Shown here: positions 17,815 through 26,173 of the stretch, one piece after another
How the letters are laid out: each line of letters begins with the position of its first letter
Position numbering within the stretch: position 1 is the stretch's first letter
The notes under the pieces: generated by a model
What the model saw: the letters and a program-made list of their open reading frames with translations, nothing else
What the model was told of the DNA's origin: nothing
The model's database searches: none
Source: Streptomyces sp. NBC_01288
GTDB lineage: Bacteria > Actinomycetota > Actinomycetes > Streptomycetales > Streptomycetaceae
Direction of reading: 5' to 3'
Length of the DNA stretch: 64,000 nucleotides
Assembly: GCF_035982055.1 (NCBI RefSeq)
Contig: NZ_CP108427.1
Location: 930,001-994,000 of the forward strand
Program-made: the position numbers and the translations under genes

Positions 17815-17820
17815 GGAAGC

Positions 17821-18495
17821 ATGACAGCTCGCCCCGACACCCCGCGCAGCCGCCGCGACCGGCCGGCCAAACCCTCCCTGAGCAGGGAGGGCATCGTCGC
17901 CGCCGCCGTCGCGGTGCTGCGTGCGGAAGGTCTGAAGAAGGTCACGATGCGGCGCCTGGCCCAGGACCTCGACACCGGTCCGGCCTCGTTGTACGTGTAC
18001 GTCCGCAACACCGCGGAGCTGCACGCGGCGGTCCTGGACGAGCTGCTCGGCACGATCGGGCCGGCGCCCACCGAGGGTTCCTGGCGCGAGCGGATCGAGC
18101 AGGTGCTCACCGCGTACACCGCGATGCTCTTCGAGCACCCGAGTCTCGCCCGTTCGGCGCTCACGGCCTGGCCCAGTGGCCCGCACTACCTGAACCTGAT
18201 CGAGACCCTGCTGGCCCTGCTCGACGAGGGCGGCGTCCCACCGGCGCAGGCCGCGTGGGGCGTGGACCTGCTGCTCCAGCAGGCCACCGCGACGGCGGCC
18301 GAGCACTCGGGCGACGACACCACCCGCGAGGACTGGGACACCCTGACCGACGCCGTGCGCAATGCGTCCGACCGGACCCATCCGCACATCGCGGCCCGCT
18401 CCGGCGACCTGCTCGCCGGGGCGCCGCTGGCCCGCCTGTCCTGGCGGTTCCAGGCACTGATCAACGGGATCGAGCGGACCGCCGTTCCCGACTGA
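17821..18495 (+). CDS. TetR-family repressor
   Basis: A 224-residue TetR protein. The HTH is SREGIVAAAVAVLRAEGLKKVTMRRLAQDLDTGPASLYVYVRN-like (about residues 20-65), with the GPASLYVYV recognition helix typical of the TetR_C (tetracycline repressor-like) subgroup. The rest is helical ligand-binding domain. It is 32 bp upstream of a TetX-like monooxygenase on the same strand, so it is probably autoregulated and derepressed by a compound handled by that enzyme. Confidence 0.92.
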   Translation: MTARPDTPRSRRDRPAKPSLSREGIVAAAVAVLRAEGLKKVTMRRLAQDLDTGPASLYVYVRNTAELHAAVLDELLGTIGPAPTEGSWRERIEQVLTAYTAMLFEHPSLARSALTAWPSGPHYLNLIETLLALLDEGGVPPAQAAWGVDLLLQQATATAAEHSGDDTTREDWDTLTDAVRNASDRTHPHIAARSGDLLAGAPLARLSWRFQALINGIERTAVPD

Positions 18496-18527
18496 CCCTG
18501 TTTACCGCCCACTTCAAGGAGGCCACC

Positions 18528-19664
18528 ATGACCACCCCCCATCACCCCATCGCGATCGTCGGCGGCGGACTCGGCGGGCTCACGCTCGCCCGGGTCCTGC
18601 ACGTCAACGGCATCGAGGCCGCGGTCCTCGACCTGGACGCCTCCCCCGCCGCCCGCACCCAGGGCGGCATGCTCGACATCCACGACGACTCGGGCCAGCC
18701 GGCGCTGCGCGCGGCCGGTCTGTACGAGGAGTTCCGCGCACTGGTCCACGCGGGCGGCGAGAGCACCCGCGTCCTCGACAGGACCGGCACGGTCCTCCTG
18801 GACGACCCCGACGACGGCACCGGCGGGCGCCCCGAGGTGGACCGCGGCCAACTGCGCGACCTGCTGCTCGGCTCACTGCCCGAGGGCACGGTCCGCTGGG
18901 GCGCGAAGGTCACCGGCGCCCGCCCGCTCGACGGCGGCCGGCACGAGGTGACACTCGCGGACGGCACCGCCTTCACCACCGATCTGCTGATCGGCGCGGA
19001 CGGCGCCTGGTCCAAGGTGCGGCCTCTGCTCTCGGACGCGAAGCCCGCGTACGTCGGCATCTCGTTCGTCGAGGTGGACCTGCCGGACGCCGACGTACGG
19101 CATCCCGTGAGCGCCGAGGTCGTCGGCGGCGGCATGATGATGGCGCTCGGCGCGGGCAAGGGCTTCCTGGCCCACCGCGAGACCGACGGCAGCCTGCACA
19201 TCTACGTGGCGCTGGCCGTCCCCGAGGACGCGTTCGACGGCGTCGACTTCACGGACACCGAGGCGGGGAAGGCGTACACCCTGGGGCACTTCGCGGACTG
19301 GGACAAGAGTCTGCGGGCGCTGCTCGCCGACGCGGACGGGCCGCTGACCCCGCGCCACATCCACGCCCTGCCGATCGGGCACCGCTGGGAGCGGATCCCC
19401 GGCGTCACGCTGCTCGGCGACGCGGCCCATCTGATGTCGCCGTTCGCGGGCGTGGGCGCCAACCTGGCCATGTTCGACGGGGCCGAACTGGGCGAGGCGC
19501 TGGCCGCGCACCCGGGCGACACCGAGGCCGCGCTGGCCGCCTACGAGGAGAGGCTGTTCCCGCGCAGCGAGGAGTCGGCGGCGGAGTCCGCGGCGAACGG
19601 GATCCTGATGTTCGGCGAGGACGCCCCGCAGGGCATGCTCGACTTCTTCGCAAGCATGGGCTGA
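18528..19664 (+). CDS. FAD-dependent monooxygenase, TetX-like
   Basis: A 378-residue class A flavoprotein hydroxylase. It has the dinucleotide motif PIAIVGGGLGGLTLARVL, the Arg/Gly pattern in RPEVDRGQLRDLLL, the DG motif LLIGADGAWSKVR, and GDAAHLMSPFAGVGANLAM binding the FAD. The SPFAGVGANLA sequence is characteristic of the tetracycline-destructase-like branch, but many family members act on other aromatics. AAGGAGG precedes the ATG. Co-transcription with TetR suggests inducible modification of a drug-like aromatic; the substrate is unknown. Confidence 0.9.
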   Translation: MTTPHHPIAIVGGGLGGLTLARVLHVNGIEAAVLDLDASPAARTQGGMLDIHDDSGQPALRAAGLYEEFRALVHAGGESTRVLDRTGTVLLDDPDDGTGGRPEVDRGQLRDLLLGSLPEGTVRWGAKVTGARPLDGGRHEVTLADGTAFTTDLLIGADGAWSKVRPLLSDAKPAYVGISFVEVDLPDADVRHPVSAEVVGGGMMMALGAGKGFLAHRETDGSLHIYVALAVPEDAFDGVDFTDTEAGKAYTLGHFADWDKSLRALLADADGPLTPRHIHALPIGHRWERIPGVTLLGDAAHLMSPFAGVGANLAMFDGAELGEALAAHPGDTEAALAAYEERLFPRSEESAAESAANGILMFGEDAPQGMLDFFASMG

Positions 19665-19707
19665 GCCGGGCCGTTCAGCGGGGCAGGTTTTTCAACGGGA
19701 CGGGCTC
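19663..19707. terminator. Imperfect hairpin between convergent genes
   Basis: GAGCC...CCGTT (19663-19675) pairs with AACGG...GGCTC (19694-19707) around a loop containing a T5 run. The stem is interrupted by a 3-4 nt bulge, so termination is plausible but not certain. Confidence 0.4.
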
Positions 19708-20368
19708 AACTGGGCGGCTGCGTACGGGTGATGCGGGCGACGAGGTCGATCCAGCCCGCCTCCAGCCGCTCCATGGGCATCCCGCACTGCCGGGTCAGAT
19801 GGTGGATCAGGGCCGGGTCCAGATACGCCATGAGCGTCTGGGACAGCAGATCGCAGTCGGCGTCCGGGAGGATCTGCCGCAGCAGCATCGTGACGTGGGT
19901 GCGCAGCGCCCGGAGCGCGGAGTGGGCGAACCGGCGGGTGGGCTCCGGCTGCGCGGCCATCTGCAGGTCCAGCTGCTCGGCATGGCGGTACAGCACGGCC
20001 ACGCCGAACGCCCGCAGCCGCTCGACCGGCGGGGCTCCGGGGCCCAGCGGGGGCGGGCCGCCGAGGAAGTCGGCCTGGAGCGTCTGCGCGGAGTGGTCGA
20101 GCAGTGCCATCAGCAGGCCGGTGCGGTCGCCGAAGCGGCGGAAGACGGTCCCTTTGCCGACCTGGGCGGCGGCGGCGACCGCCTCCATGGTGACGCCGGC
20201 CGCCCCGTGCTCGGCGATGAGCCGGGCGGCGGCCTCCAGCAGCTTGGCGCGGTTGCGGGCCGCGTCGGCACGCAGGCAGGGCTCGTCGGCGTAGGAGCGG
20301 ACCTCCAGCAACTGGGGTTCGCCTATCGACTCCTCGGGCTTCGGAAAGGGCGGCAGGGCGCTGGACAT
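19706..20368 (-). CDS. TetR-family repressor
   Basis: A 220-residue TetR protein. The HTH region reads RNRAKLLEAAARLIAEHGAAGVTMEAVAAAAQVGKGTVFRRFGDR (about residues 38-82), near consensus. The remainder is helical and of the SACE_7040-like type often paired with NADPH-dependent FMN reductases. On the minus strand TACGCT ends six bases before the ATG (leaderless pattern), supporting the start at 20368. It is divergent from the FMN reductase and both genes flank paired GGACC palindromes. Confidence 0.9.
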   Translation of the reverse strand: MSSALPPFPKPEESIGEPQLLEVRSYADEPCLRADAARNRAKLLEAAARLIAEHGAAGVTMEAVAAAAQVGKGTVFRRFGDRTGLLMALLDHSAQTLQADFLGGPPPLGPGAPPVERLRAFGVAVLYRHAEQLDLQMAAQPEPTRRFAHSALRALRTHVTMLLRQILPDADCDLLSQTLMAYLDPALIHHLTRQCGMPMERLEAGWIDLVARITRTQPPS

Positions 20369-20374
20369 GAAGAC

Positions 20375-20448
20375 AGCGTAAAGCACTGGGAACAAAACTG
20401 GACCGCGGTCCGCTTAGCCTGGTACAACTTTTAAACGGACCTCGGTCC
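20375..20448. promoter_or_regulatory. Divergent promoter with two matched operators
   Basis: GGACCGCGGTCC (20400-20411) and GGACCTCGGTCC (20437-20448) are the same palindrome differing by one central base, with centres 37 bp apart. The first is next to the -35 position of the tetR promoter (-10 AGCGTA on this strand, 20375-20380); the second lies upstream of the FMN reductase. One repressor controlling both genes is the natural reading. Confidence 0.78.
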
Positions 20449-20490
20449 GGATCGTAACGGCAGTGTTTCAGCCCCCTCTTGGAGTCCCCC

Positions 20491-21054
20491 ATGTCTGTTC
20501 GTATCCTCGCGCTCGTCGGCAGCCTGCGTGCCGGCTCGCACAACCGCCAGCTCGCCGAGGCCGCCGTGAAGTTCGCGCCCGAGGGCGCCGACATCGAGAT
20601 CTTCGAGGGTCTCGCCGACATCCCGTTCTACAACGAGGACATCGACGTCGAGGGCAACGTTCCGGCCGCCGCCGCCAAGCTCCGCGCGGCCGCCGGTTCC
20701 GCCGACGCGTTCCTCTTCTTCTCCCCCGAGTACAACGGCACCATCCCGGCCGTCCTGAAGAACGCCATCGACTGGCTGTCCCGCCCCTACGGCGCCAGCG
20801 GCTTCGGCGGAAAGCCGGTCGTCGTGGTCGGCACCGCGTACGGCCAGTTCGGCGGCGTGTGGGCGCAGGACGAGACCCGCAAGGCCGTGGGCATCGCCGG
20901 CGGCAAGGTCATCGAGGAGATCAAGCTCTCGATCCCCGGTTCCGTGGTCCGCTTCGCCGAGACCCACCCGTCCGACGACGCCGAGGTCGTCGCCCAGCTG
21001 ACCGAGGTCCTCACCAAGCTGCACGGCCACGCGAGCGAGGCCGTCGCCGCCTGA
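20491..21054 (+). CDS. NADPH-dependent FMN reductase (flavodoxin-like quinone/azo reductase family)
   Basis: A 187-residue flavodoxin-fold enzyme. It has the FMN phosphate loop LVGSLRAGSHNRQLAE, the SPEYNGTIPAVLKNAIDWLSR motif and the VVVGTAYGQFGG segment, matching the SsuE/ChrR/ArsH-like NADPH:FMN reductase family. Such enzymes reduce flavin, quinones or chromate. GGAG six bases upstream favours the ATG at 20491 over a TTG four codons earlier. Paired operators upstream indicate control by the divergent TetR, perhaps in response to quinone-like compounds. Confidence 0.92.
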   Translation: MSVRILALVGSLRAGSHNRQLAEAAVKFAPEGADIEIFEGLADIPFYNEDIDVEGNVPAAAAKLRAAAGSADAFLFFSPEYNGTIPAVLKNAIDWLSRPYGASGFGGKPVVVVGTAYGQFGGVWAQDETRKAVGIAGGKVIEEIKLSIPGSVVRFAETHPSDDAEVVAQLTEVLTKLHGHASEAVAA

Positions 21055-21076
21055 TCCACGCACCCCGCTTCACCGT

Positions 21077-21114
21077 CGAAGGGGCCGGAGTCCACACGGA
21101 CTCCGGCCCCTTCG
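21077..21114. terminator. Strong terminator hairpin
   Basis: A perfect 17-bp stem (CGAAGGGGCCGGAGTCC and complement) with the loop ACAC lies 22 bp after the FMN reductase stop and 21 bp from the converging oxidoreductase stop. Confidence 0.85.
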
Positions 21115-21134
21115 CGCTCCAACGGCCGCTCCGG

Positions 21135-22016
21135 TCAGCCCAGTTCGGCCAGGCGTGGCACCGCCGGTGCCACGAACCGCTCGATCCACTCGACCGGTTC
21201 ACCTGTGCGCGGGCCCAGGATCACCGTGTCGACCCCGAACTTCGTGAAGCCGTCGATCTCCCGCAGGAACGCGTCGAGATCACCCGCGGTGACCGACTCG
21301 CCGGAGTAGACGATCGTCTTGCGGATACGGTCGTAGTCCCGCCCCAGGTTGTCGCAGTGACCGCGCAACACGTCGAGCTTGTGCCGCAGCTCGTCCGGCG
21401 TCGACACGATCAGGTTGCAGGCGTCGGCGTACTGGGCGACCAGCCGGAGGGTCTTCTTCTCCCCTCCCCCGCCGATCATGATCTCGGGGTGCGGGGTGCT
21501 GATCGGCGCGGGCACGCACAGGGTCTCGGCGAGCTGGTAGTGCTTGCCCTCGAAGGGGCCGTTCGTCTCCGGGTCCCACATCTGCAAACAGATTCGCAGG
21601 GTCTCCTCCAGCCGCTCGAACCGCTCCGCGACCGGCGGGTAGGGCACGCCGAGACCGTGGTGCTCACGGTCGTACCAGGCCGCCCCGATGCCGAGCGTGG
21701 CCCGCCCGCCGGACAGCACGTCGAGCGTGGTGGCGATCTTCGCGAGGAGCCCGGGCTGACGGTACGTCACCCCCGTGACCAGCGCGCCCAGTTGGACCGT
21801 GGACGTGCGGCCCGCGAGATAGCCCAGGGTCGTGTAGGCCTCCAGCATGTCGTCCTCGGCGCCGCCGTTGAACTCCATCTGGAAGTAGTGGTCCATCACC
21901 GAGAGCCAGCTGACGCCCGCCGCCTCGGCCGCGGCGCCCGCGGCGGCCAGCTCGGGCCCGACCGCCGTCGGCCCTCCGGGATGGTTGAACCGGTTGATGT
22001 GTACGCCGACCCGCAT
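21135..22016 (-). CDS. LLM-class oxidoreductase, probable F420-dependent
   Basis: A 293-residue bacterial luciferase-like TIM-barrel protein. Segments such as SWLSVMDHYFQ, TSTVQLGALVTGVTYRQPG, TTLDVLSGGRATLGIGAAW and the IMIGGGGEKKTLRLVA motif match the F420-dependent TIGR03560-type branch in actinobacteria. It would transfer hydride between F420 and an unknown substrate. GGGAG precedes the ATG at 22016; an earlier ATG eight codons upstream is less likely. It is monocistronic between TerC (divergent by orientation of promoters upstream) and the strong terminator. Confidence 0.87.
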   Translation of the reverse strand: MRVGVHINRFNHPGGPTAVGPELAAAGAAAEAAGVSWLSVMDHYFQMEFNGGAEDDMLEAYTTLGYLAGRTSTVQLGALVTGVTYRQPGLLAKIATTLDVLSGGRATLGIGAAWYDREHHGLGVPYPPVAERFERLEETLRICLQMWDPETNGPFEGKHYQLAETLCVPAPISTPHPEIMIGGGGEKKTLRLVAQYADACNLIVSTPDELRHKLDVLRGHCDNLGRDYDRIRKTIVYSGESVTAGDLDAFLREIDGFTKFGVDTVILGPRTGEPVEWIERFVAPAVPRLAELG

Positions 22017-22114
22017 GCCCGACTCCCTTTCACGGTCCACTTCTCAGTGCGCTTCGCGGTCCACCCGGACCTTCACCGTCCCTCGTGACGGTAGGTCTTC
22101 GAGCGCTCTCGAAG

Positions 22115-23071
22115 TCAAGCGCTCCGCGTCCTCGTGGCGCGCAGGCTGGTGAACGTCGTCACCGCCAGGACGAGCACGATGAAGCCGAGGGAGAAGGGGA
22201 TGGAGATCTGCGGGACGTGCACGCCGGACTCGTGCAGGGCGTGCAGCACCAGCTTGACGCCGATGAAGCCCAGGATGATCGACAGGCCGTAGCTGAGGTG
22301 GACGAGCTTCTTGAGCAGGCCGCCGATGAGGAAGTACAGCTGGCGCAGGCCCATCAGGGCGAAGGCGTTGGCGGTGAACACGATGTACGGGTCCTGGGTG
22401 AGGCCGTAGATCGCGGGGATGGAGTCGAGGGCGAAGAGCACGTCGGTGGAGCCGATCGCGAGCATCACGACCAGCATCGGGGTCATGACGCGCTTGCCGT
22501 TCTCGGTGATGAACAGCTTGGTGCCGTGGTAGCGGTCGGCCACACCGAAGCGGCGTTCGGCGATCTTGAGGAGCTTGTTCTCCTCGTACTCGTCGTTCTC
22601 GTCGGTCCCGTGGCCCTTGCGGGCGTCCTGGACCAGCTTCCAGGCGGTCCAGATCAGGAACGCGCCGAAGAGGTAGAAGACCCAGGAGAACGTGGAGATG
22701 ATCGCGGCACCGGCCGCGATGAAGCCGGCGCGCAGCACCAGGGCGACGAGGACGCCGACCATGAGGACCCGTTGCTGGTACTGGGACGGCACCGCGAACT
22801 TGCCCATGATCAGCACGAACACGAAGAGGTTGTCGACGCTCAGCGACTTCTCGGTGATGTACCCGGCGAAGAACTCCCCGGTCGGCCCGCTCCCGCCGTG
22901 GACGAGCAGCCCGAGCCCGAACAGGCAGGCCAGGACGACCCAGACGACGGTCCAGACGCCGGCTTCCTTGATGGACACGTCGTGCGGTTTGCGGCCGATG
23001 AGGAAGTCGACTCCGACGAGAACGCACAGGGCGGCGATCGTCAGCAGCCAGACGGTCAGGGAGATGTTCAC
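22115..23071 (-). CDS. TerC-family integral membrane protein
   Basis: A 318-residue protein with about nine hydrophobic segments. It carries the TerC signatures EKSLSVDNLFVFVLIMGKF near the first third and LAIGSTDVLFALDSIPAIYGLT in the second half, with acidic residues inside membrane helices thought to bind metal. TerC proteins are linked to tellurite resistance and to Mn2+ export or metalation of secreted proteins. The GTG at 23071 is chosen because AGGAGC lies nine bases upstream. No manganese riboswitch was recognised in the 5' region. Confidence 0.93.
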   Translation of the reverse strand: MNISLTVWLLTIAALCVLVGVDFLIGRKPHDVSIKEAGVWTVVWVVLACLFGLGLLVHGGSGPTGEFFAGYITEKSLSVDNLFVFVLIMGKFAVPSQYQQRVLMVGVLVALVLRAGFIAAGAAIISTFSWVFYLFGAFLIWTAWKLVQDARKGHGTDENDEYEENKLLKIAERRFGVADRYHGTKLFITENGKRVMTPMLVVMLAIGSTDVLFALDSIPAIYGLTQDPYIVFTANAFALMGLRQLYFLIGGLLKKLVHLSYGLSIILGFIGVKLVLHALHESGVHVPQISIPFSLGFIVLVLAVTTFTSLRATRTRSA

Positions 23072-23279
23072 GGGTGGTGCTCCTGGTGCATTTGGGATCT
23101 TGACATCGTTATCGGCACGGAGGATCCCTTCCACGTCCCGAAGGTGAACAACAGGTCACGTCCTGACAAGGCACCCGCCGGACGGCGGAGAGGTTCCGCC
23201 GGACGGCGGTGGGCGGATCGGGGGCAGGTGCGCGGAGTATGGGCGTACGAGCCGCCGCACCCAGCGTCAGGAGAAGCAC

Positions 23280-24254
23280 ATGACGTCCGTCCCGCCGCCT
23301 TTCGACCCCGAACTCGCCGCGGGGCTGGAGTTGATCAGGGAGTTCATCGCGCCCGGGATGACGATGGAGGACATCGACGAGATCCGCCGGGGCCCGATGA
23401 TCACGCAGTCCGCCGAGCTCGATCTGACGATGGGCGGGGCCTTCGACATCGAGGACCGGGAGGTGCCGGGTCCGGTCGGCGAGCCCGCGATCTCGCTGCT
23501 GATCTGCCGTCCGACCGCGACGGCGACGGCGGAACTGCGCCCCATCGTCTACACCATCCACGGCGGGGGCATGGTGCTCGGCACCAACCGGGTCGGCGTG
23601 ACCGCGGCATTGGACTGGGCGAAGGAGGTCGACGCGGTGGTGGTGTCGGTGGAGTACCGGCTGGCGCCCGAGCATCCGCATCCCGCGCCGATCGAGGACG
23701 TGTACGCCGGTCTGCTGTGGACGGCGGAGCACGCGAAGGAGATCGGTGGCGACCCGGAGCGCATCGTCATCTCGGGCGGGAGCGCGGGCGGCGGGCTGTG
23801 CGCCGCGTTGGCCCTGCTCACCCGGGATCGGGGCGGGCCGCGGCCCCTCGGGCAGATGCTGCTCTGCCCGATGCTCGACGACCGCAACGACACCCCGTCC
23901 GCCCACCAGATGACCGGCGTCGGCATCTGGGACCGCACGGCCAACGAGACCGGCTGGACCGCCCTCCTCGGCGACCGCCGCGGCGGCCCCGACGTGTCGC
24001 CGTACGCCGCGGCGGCCCGCGCGGAGGACTTGACCGGCCTGCCCCCGGCCTTCCTCGACGTCGGCTCGGCGGAGACCTTCCGCGACGAGACCGTCACCTA
24101 CGCGTCCCGCCTCTGGCAGGCGGGCGGCATCGCCGAACTCCACGTCTGGCCCGGCGGCTTCCACGGCTTCGACGGCTTCGCACCGCAGGCCGCGGTGTCG
24201 CAGGCGGCTGTGGCGGCGCGTCTGGTGTGGCTGCGGCGGTTGCTGGAGACGTGA
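23280..24254 (+). CDS. Alpha/beta hydrolase of the HSL (hormone-sensitive lipase) family
   Basis: A 324-residue esterase-like enzyme. The oxyanion-hole motif HGGG is in YTIHGGGMVLG, the nucleophile is in ISGGSAGGGL, the acidic residue is probably in LPPAFLDVGSAETFRDE and the catalytic His in GGFHGFDGF, so the triad is complete. It should hydrolyse short-chain esters; the natural substrate is unknown. CAGGAGAAG is the ribosome site. It is divergent from TerC and followed by a PucR-like regulator 246 bp downstream. Confidence 0.92.
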   Translation: MTSVPPPFDPELAAGLELIREFIAPGMTMEDIDEIRRGPMITQSAELDLTMGGAFDIEDREVPGPVGEPAISLLICRPTATATAELRPIVYTIHGGGMVLGTNRVGVTAALDWAKEVDAVVVSVEYRLAPEHPHPAPIEDVYAGLLWTAEHAKEIGGDPERIVISGGSAGGGLCAALALLTRDRGGPRPLGQMLLCPMLDDRNDTPSAHQMTGVGIWDRTANETGWTALLGDRRGGPDVSPYAAAARAEDLTGLPPAFLDVGSAETFRDETVTYASRLWQAGGIAELHVWPGGFHGFDGFAPQAAVSQAAVAARLVWLRRLLET

Positions 24255-24500
24255 GGACGCGGGAGGCGTCCCTACGGTGCCGGGTGACCCAAGGAGCGGC
24301 GGCGACCGGTGTCCCCTGCCGACTCGCACTACCGGGTCTCGCCGGTGGACCGGTCGGGCCCGTCTCCCGTAGCCCGGGGGACGCGTGGCCGGGGCGCAGG
24401 TGGCGTTCCCTCCGCAGTCGGACCGCGCCGGACCGCACACCGCCCGGAGAACATCGTCCGGAGACTCCTGCACACCCGTTCCATGACGCACCATGGGGTT

Positions 24501-25592
24501 ATGAAAGAGCTGGCCGGGCGCCTGACCGCGCTGGATCCGGACGCCGGTGCCGCCGTGCGGGTCATCGGGTACTTCGATCGGCTCGCCGAGTCGCGGGCCG
24601 GGCTTGAGGCGCTGGTGCGTGGGGCGGCGGTGCTGGCCGGGTGTGCCGCGCGGCTGGTCGACGCCGAGCGGCGGGTTCGGGTGCGGGTCGAGGCGGACGG
24701 TACGCGCCGGGACAGCGAGGAATCACCGGATCCCGCGTGGCCCTCCGCCGCGCTGACGCCGGGCGGGGCTTCCGCGCTCTGGCTGGAGCGTACGGCGCAG
24801 GCGCCGCCCAGTGTCGTCGACGCGGTGATCCTGGAGCGGGCCGCCGGTGTCGTGCGGCTCGTGCTCGATCGCACCCGGGGGCGGGTTGCCGCCGAGGACC
24901 CGGAGTCGATCGAGACCCTTCTCGACGCCACCGCCCCCGAGGCGGCCCGGCTGCACGCGGCTCGCCGCCTCGGTCTCGACCCGGCCGACCCCGCGACCCG
25001 GGCCAGGGTCGTCGCCCCGCTCGACGGACGGCCCCGGGTCGTCGCCGCGCCAAGCGAGACAACGGCTACGTCCGGCCCGCGAGCCGTGTCGGACAGTCAT
25101 CCGCAGGCAGTCACCGACAGCTCCGGCGCTCAACCACCGCACACCGACGCCGAGTTGCCCGCCGGCCGACTGGGCATCGGCCCCGCCGTCCCCGTACTGG
25201 ACCTGCCCCGCTCCTGGGCCGCCGCCCGCACCGCCCTCCGCTTCACCGCCGACGGCACCGCGCAGGACCCCGGCCACCGCGTCGTGCACGCCGACGAGCT
25301 CGGCGGCATCGCCCTCCTCGCCGGACTCGTCGCACCGGGTGCCGAACCGCCGCCCGACGTCCACGACGTGGAAGCCGCGGCGGCCAACGCGCCCTGGCTG
25401 CTGGCCACTTTGAACGCCGTCGCCACCACGACCAGCCTGCGCGCGGCGGCCATCGAGATCAACGTCCACCACTCCACACTCCAGGACCGGTTGACCCACG
25501 CGGAGTCCCTGCTGGGCTGGCCGGTACGCACTCCGCAGGGGCGACTGCGGCTGCAACTGGCGCTGACGATGCGGCACTTGGCGCGGCCGTAG
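24501..25592 (+). CDS. PucR-type C-terminal HTH regulator
   Basis: About 363 residues. The C-terminal part has the PucR HTH (ATTTSLRAAAIEINVHHSTLQDRLTHAESLLGW and RLRLQLALTMRHL), near-consensus for this family. The N-terminal half is an alanine/arginine-rich regulatory region with a disordered insert around residues 185-220. The start is uncertain between 24483 and 24501; neither has a good ribosome site. The target is unknown, though the preceding hydrolase gene is a candidate. Confidence 0.83.
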   Translation: MKELAGRLTALDPDAGAAVRVIGYFDRLAESRAGLEALVRGAAVLAGCAARLVDAERRVRVRVEADGTRRDSEESPDPAWPSAALTPGGASALWLERTAQAPPSVVDAVILERAAGVVRLVLDRTRGRVAAEDPESIETLLDATAPEAARLHAARRLGLDPADPATRARVVAPLDGRPRVVAAPSETTATSGPRAVSDSHPQAVTDSSGAQPPHTDAELPAGRLGIGPAVPVLDLPRSWAAARTALRFTADGTAQDPGHRVVHADELGGIALLAGLVAPGAEPPPDVHDVEAAAANAPWLLATLNAVATTTSLRAAAIEINVHHSTLQDRLTHAESLLGWPVRTPQGRLRLQLALTMRHLARP

Positions 25593-25595
25593 CGG

Positions 25596-25985
25596 TCAGG
25601 GGCGGCGGCCGGAAGAGACCGGGTTCCCGCTCTCCCCCACCTCGGCGTCCCCGTCGTAGAACTCGCCGTCGTCTCCCCGGACGCGCGCGCCGAGCGCTCG
25701 CGCCACCTCGCGCATCTTGGCGATGAGGAAGTCACTCGGGTTCTTGCCGCCTATCCCGCGCGCGCTCCAGTGCAACGCCGTGCCGAGCCGGCTCTCGTCG
25801 GGGTGCGTGTTCAGCAGCGCGGACCACTGCGCGGGGCCAGTGCAGCCCAAAGGAGCGGGGGTCATGGACAGTTCGGCGTCGGCCGCAACAACCGCCGCCC
25901 ACTCTCCGGCCGTTATCTGCGGTCCGTGCTCGCCCCCACAGCCGTCACAGTCCTCGCGCCGGGTGATGTGGATCTCGTGTGCCAT
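25596..25985 (-). CDS. Conserved hypothetical protein with a Cys-His cluster
   Basis: A 129-residue protein not assigned to a family I can name. It starts MAHEIHITRREDCDGCGGEH, where closely spaced Cys and His residues could bind metal, and then has AGEWAAVVAADAEL and a central tryptophan-containing region PAQWSALL, LHWSARGIGG, and a conserved-looking KNPSDFLIAKMREVARALGARV helix. The acidic tail is likely disordered. The pattern resembles small Streptomyces proteins of unknown role that follow a CxxC N-terminus. It converges with the PucR-like gene. Confidence 0.65.
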   Translation of the reverse strand: MAHEIHITRREDCDGCGGEHGPQITAGEWAAVVAADAELSMTPAPLGCTGPAQWSALLNTHPDESRLGTALHWSARGIGGKNPSDFLIAKMREVARALGARVRGDDGEFYDGDAEVGESGNPVSSGRRP

Positions 25986-26096
25986 AGCTGTGGACCGTAT
26001 CCCCCCGCACCGACAACAAACGGGCACGCAACGGGAGTTGGCCATCTCGGCGCCACGCGGAATTCCTGATTCGGTGTGGCCGAAGGGGAGTCATAG

Positions 26097-26116
26097 CAAG
26101 CGCTTGTCGCTACATT
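26097..26116 (+). promoter_or_regulatory. Promoter of the secreted phosphodiesterase with a spacer palindrome
   Basis: TACATT (26111-26116) fits the -10 pattern and is about 58 nt upstream of the ATG. The perfect palindrome CAAGCGCTTG (26097-26106) lies in the spacer just upstream, where a repressor would block RNA polymerase. The binding protein is unknown. Confidence 0.5.
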
Positions 26117-26173
26117 TTGACATGCTCGCCGCATCACCCTCCCCCTCTGTCACTCCGCAGGAGGCACTTCCCC

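Noticed and set aside
18496..18527. Separate promoter between the TetR and the monooxygenase genes
   Set aside because: The gap is only 32 bp with a good ribosome site and no -10/-35 pair.
23072..23279. Manganese (yybP-ykoY) riboswitch before TerC
   Set aside because: I could not find the conserved core bases or paired stems; an isolated TTGACA at 23100-23105 has no -10 partner either.
22085..24607. An 840-codon plus-strand frame
   Set aside because: It runs antisense through TerC and out of frame through the hydrolase; composition is low-complexity Arg/Gly/Asp as in shadow frames.
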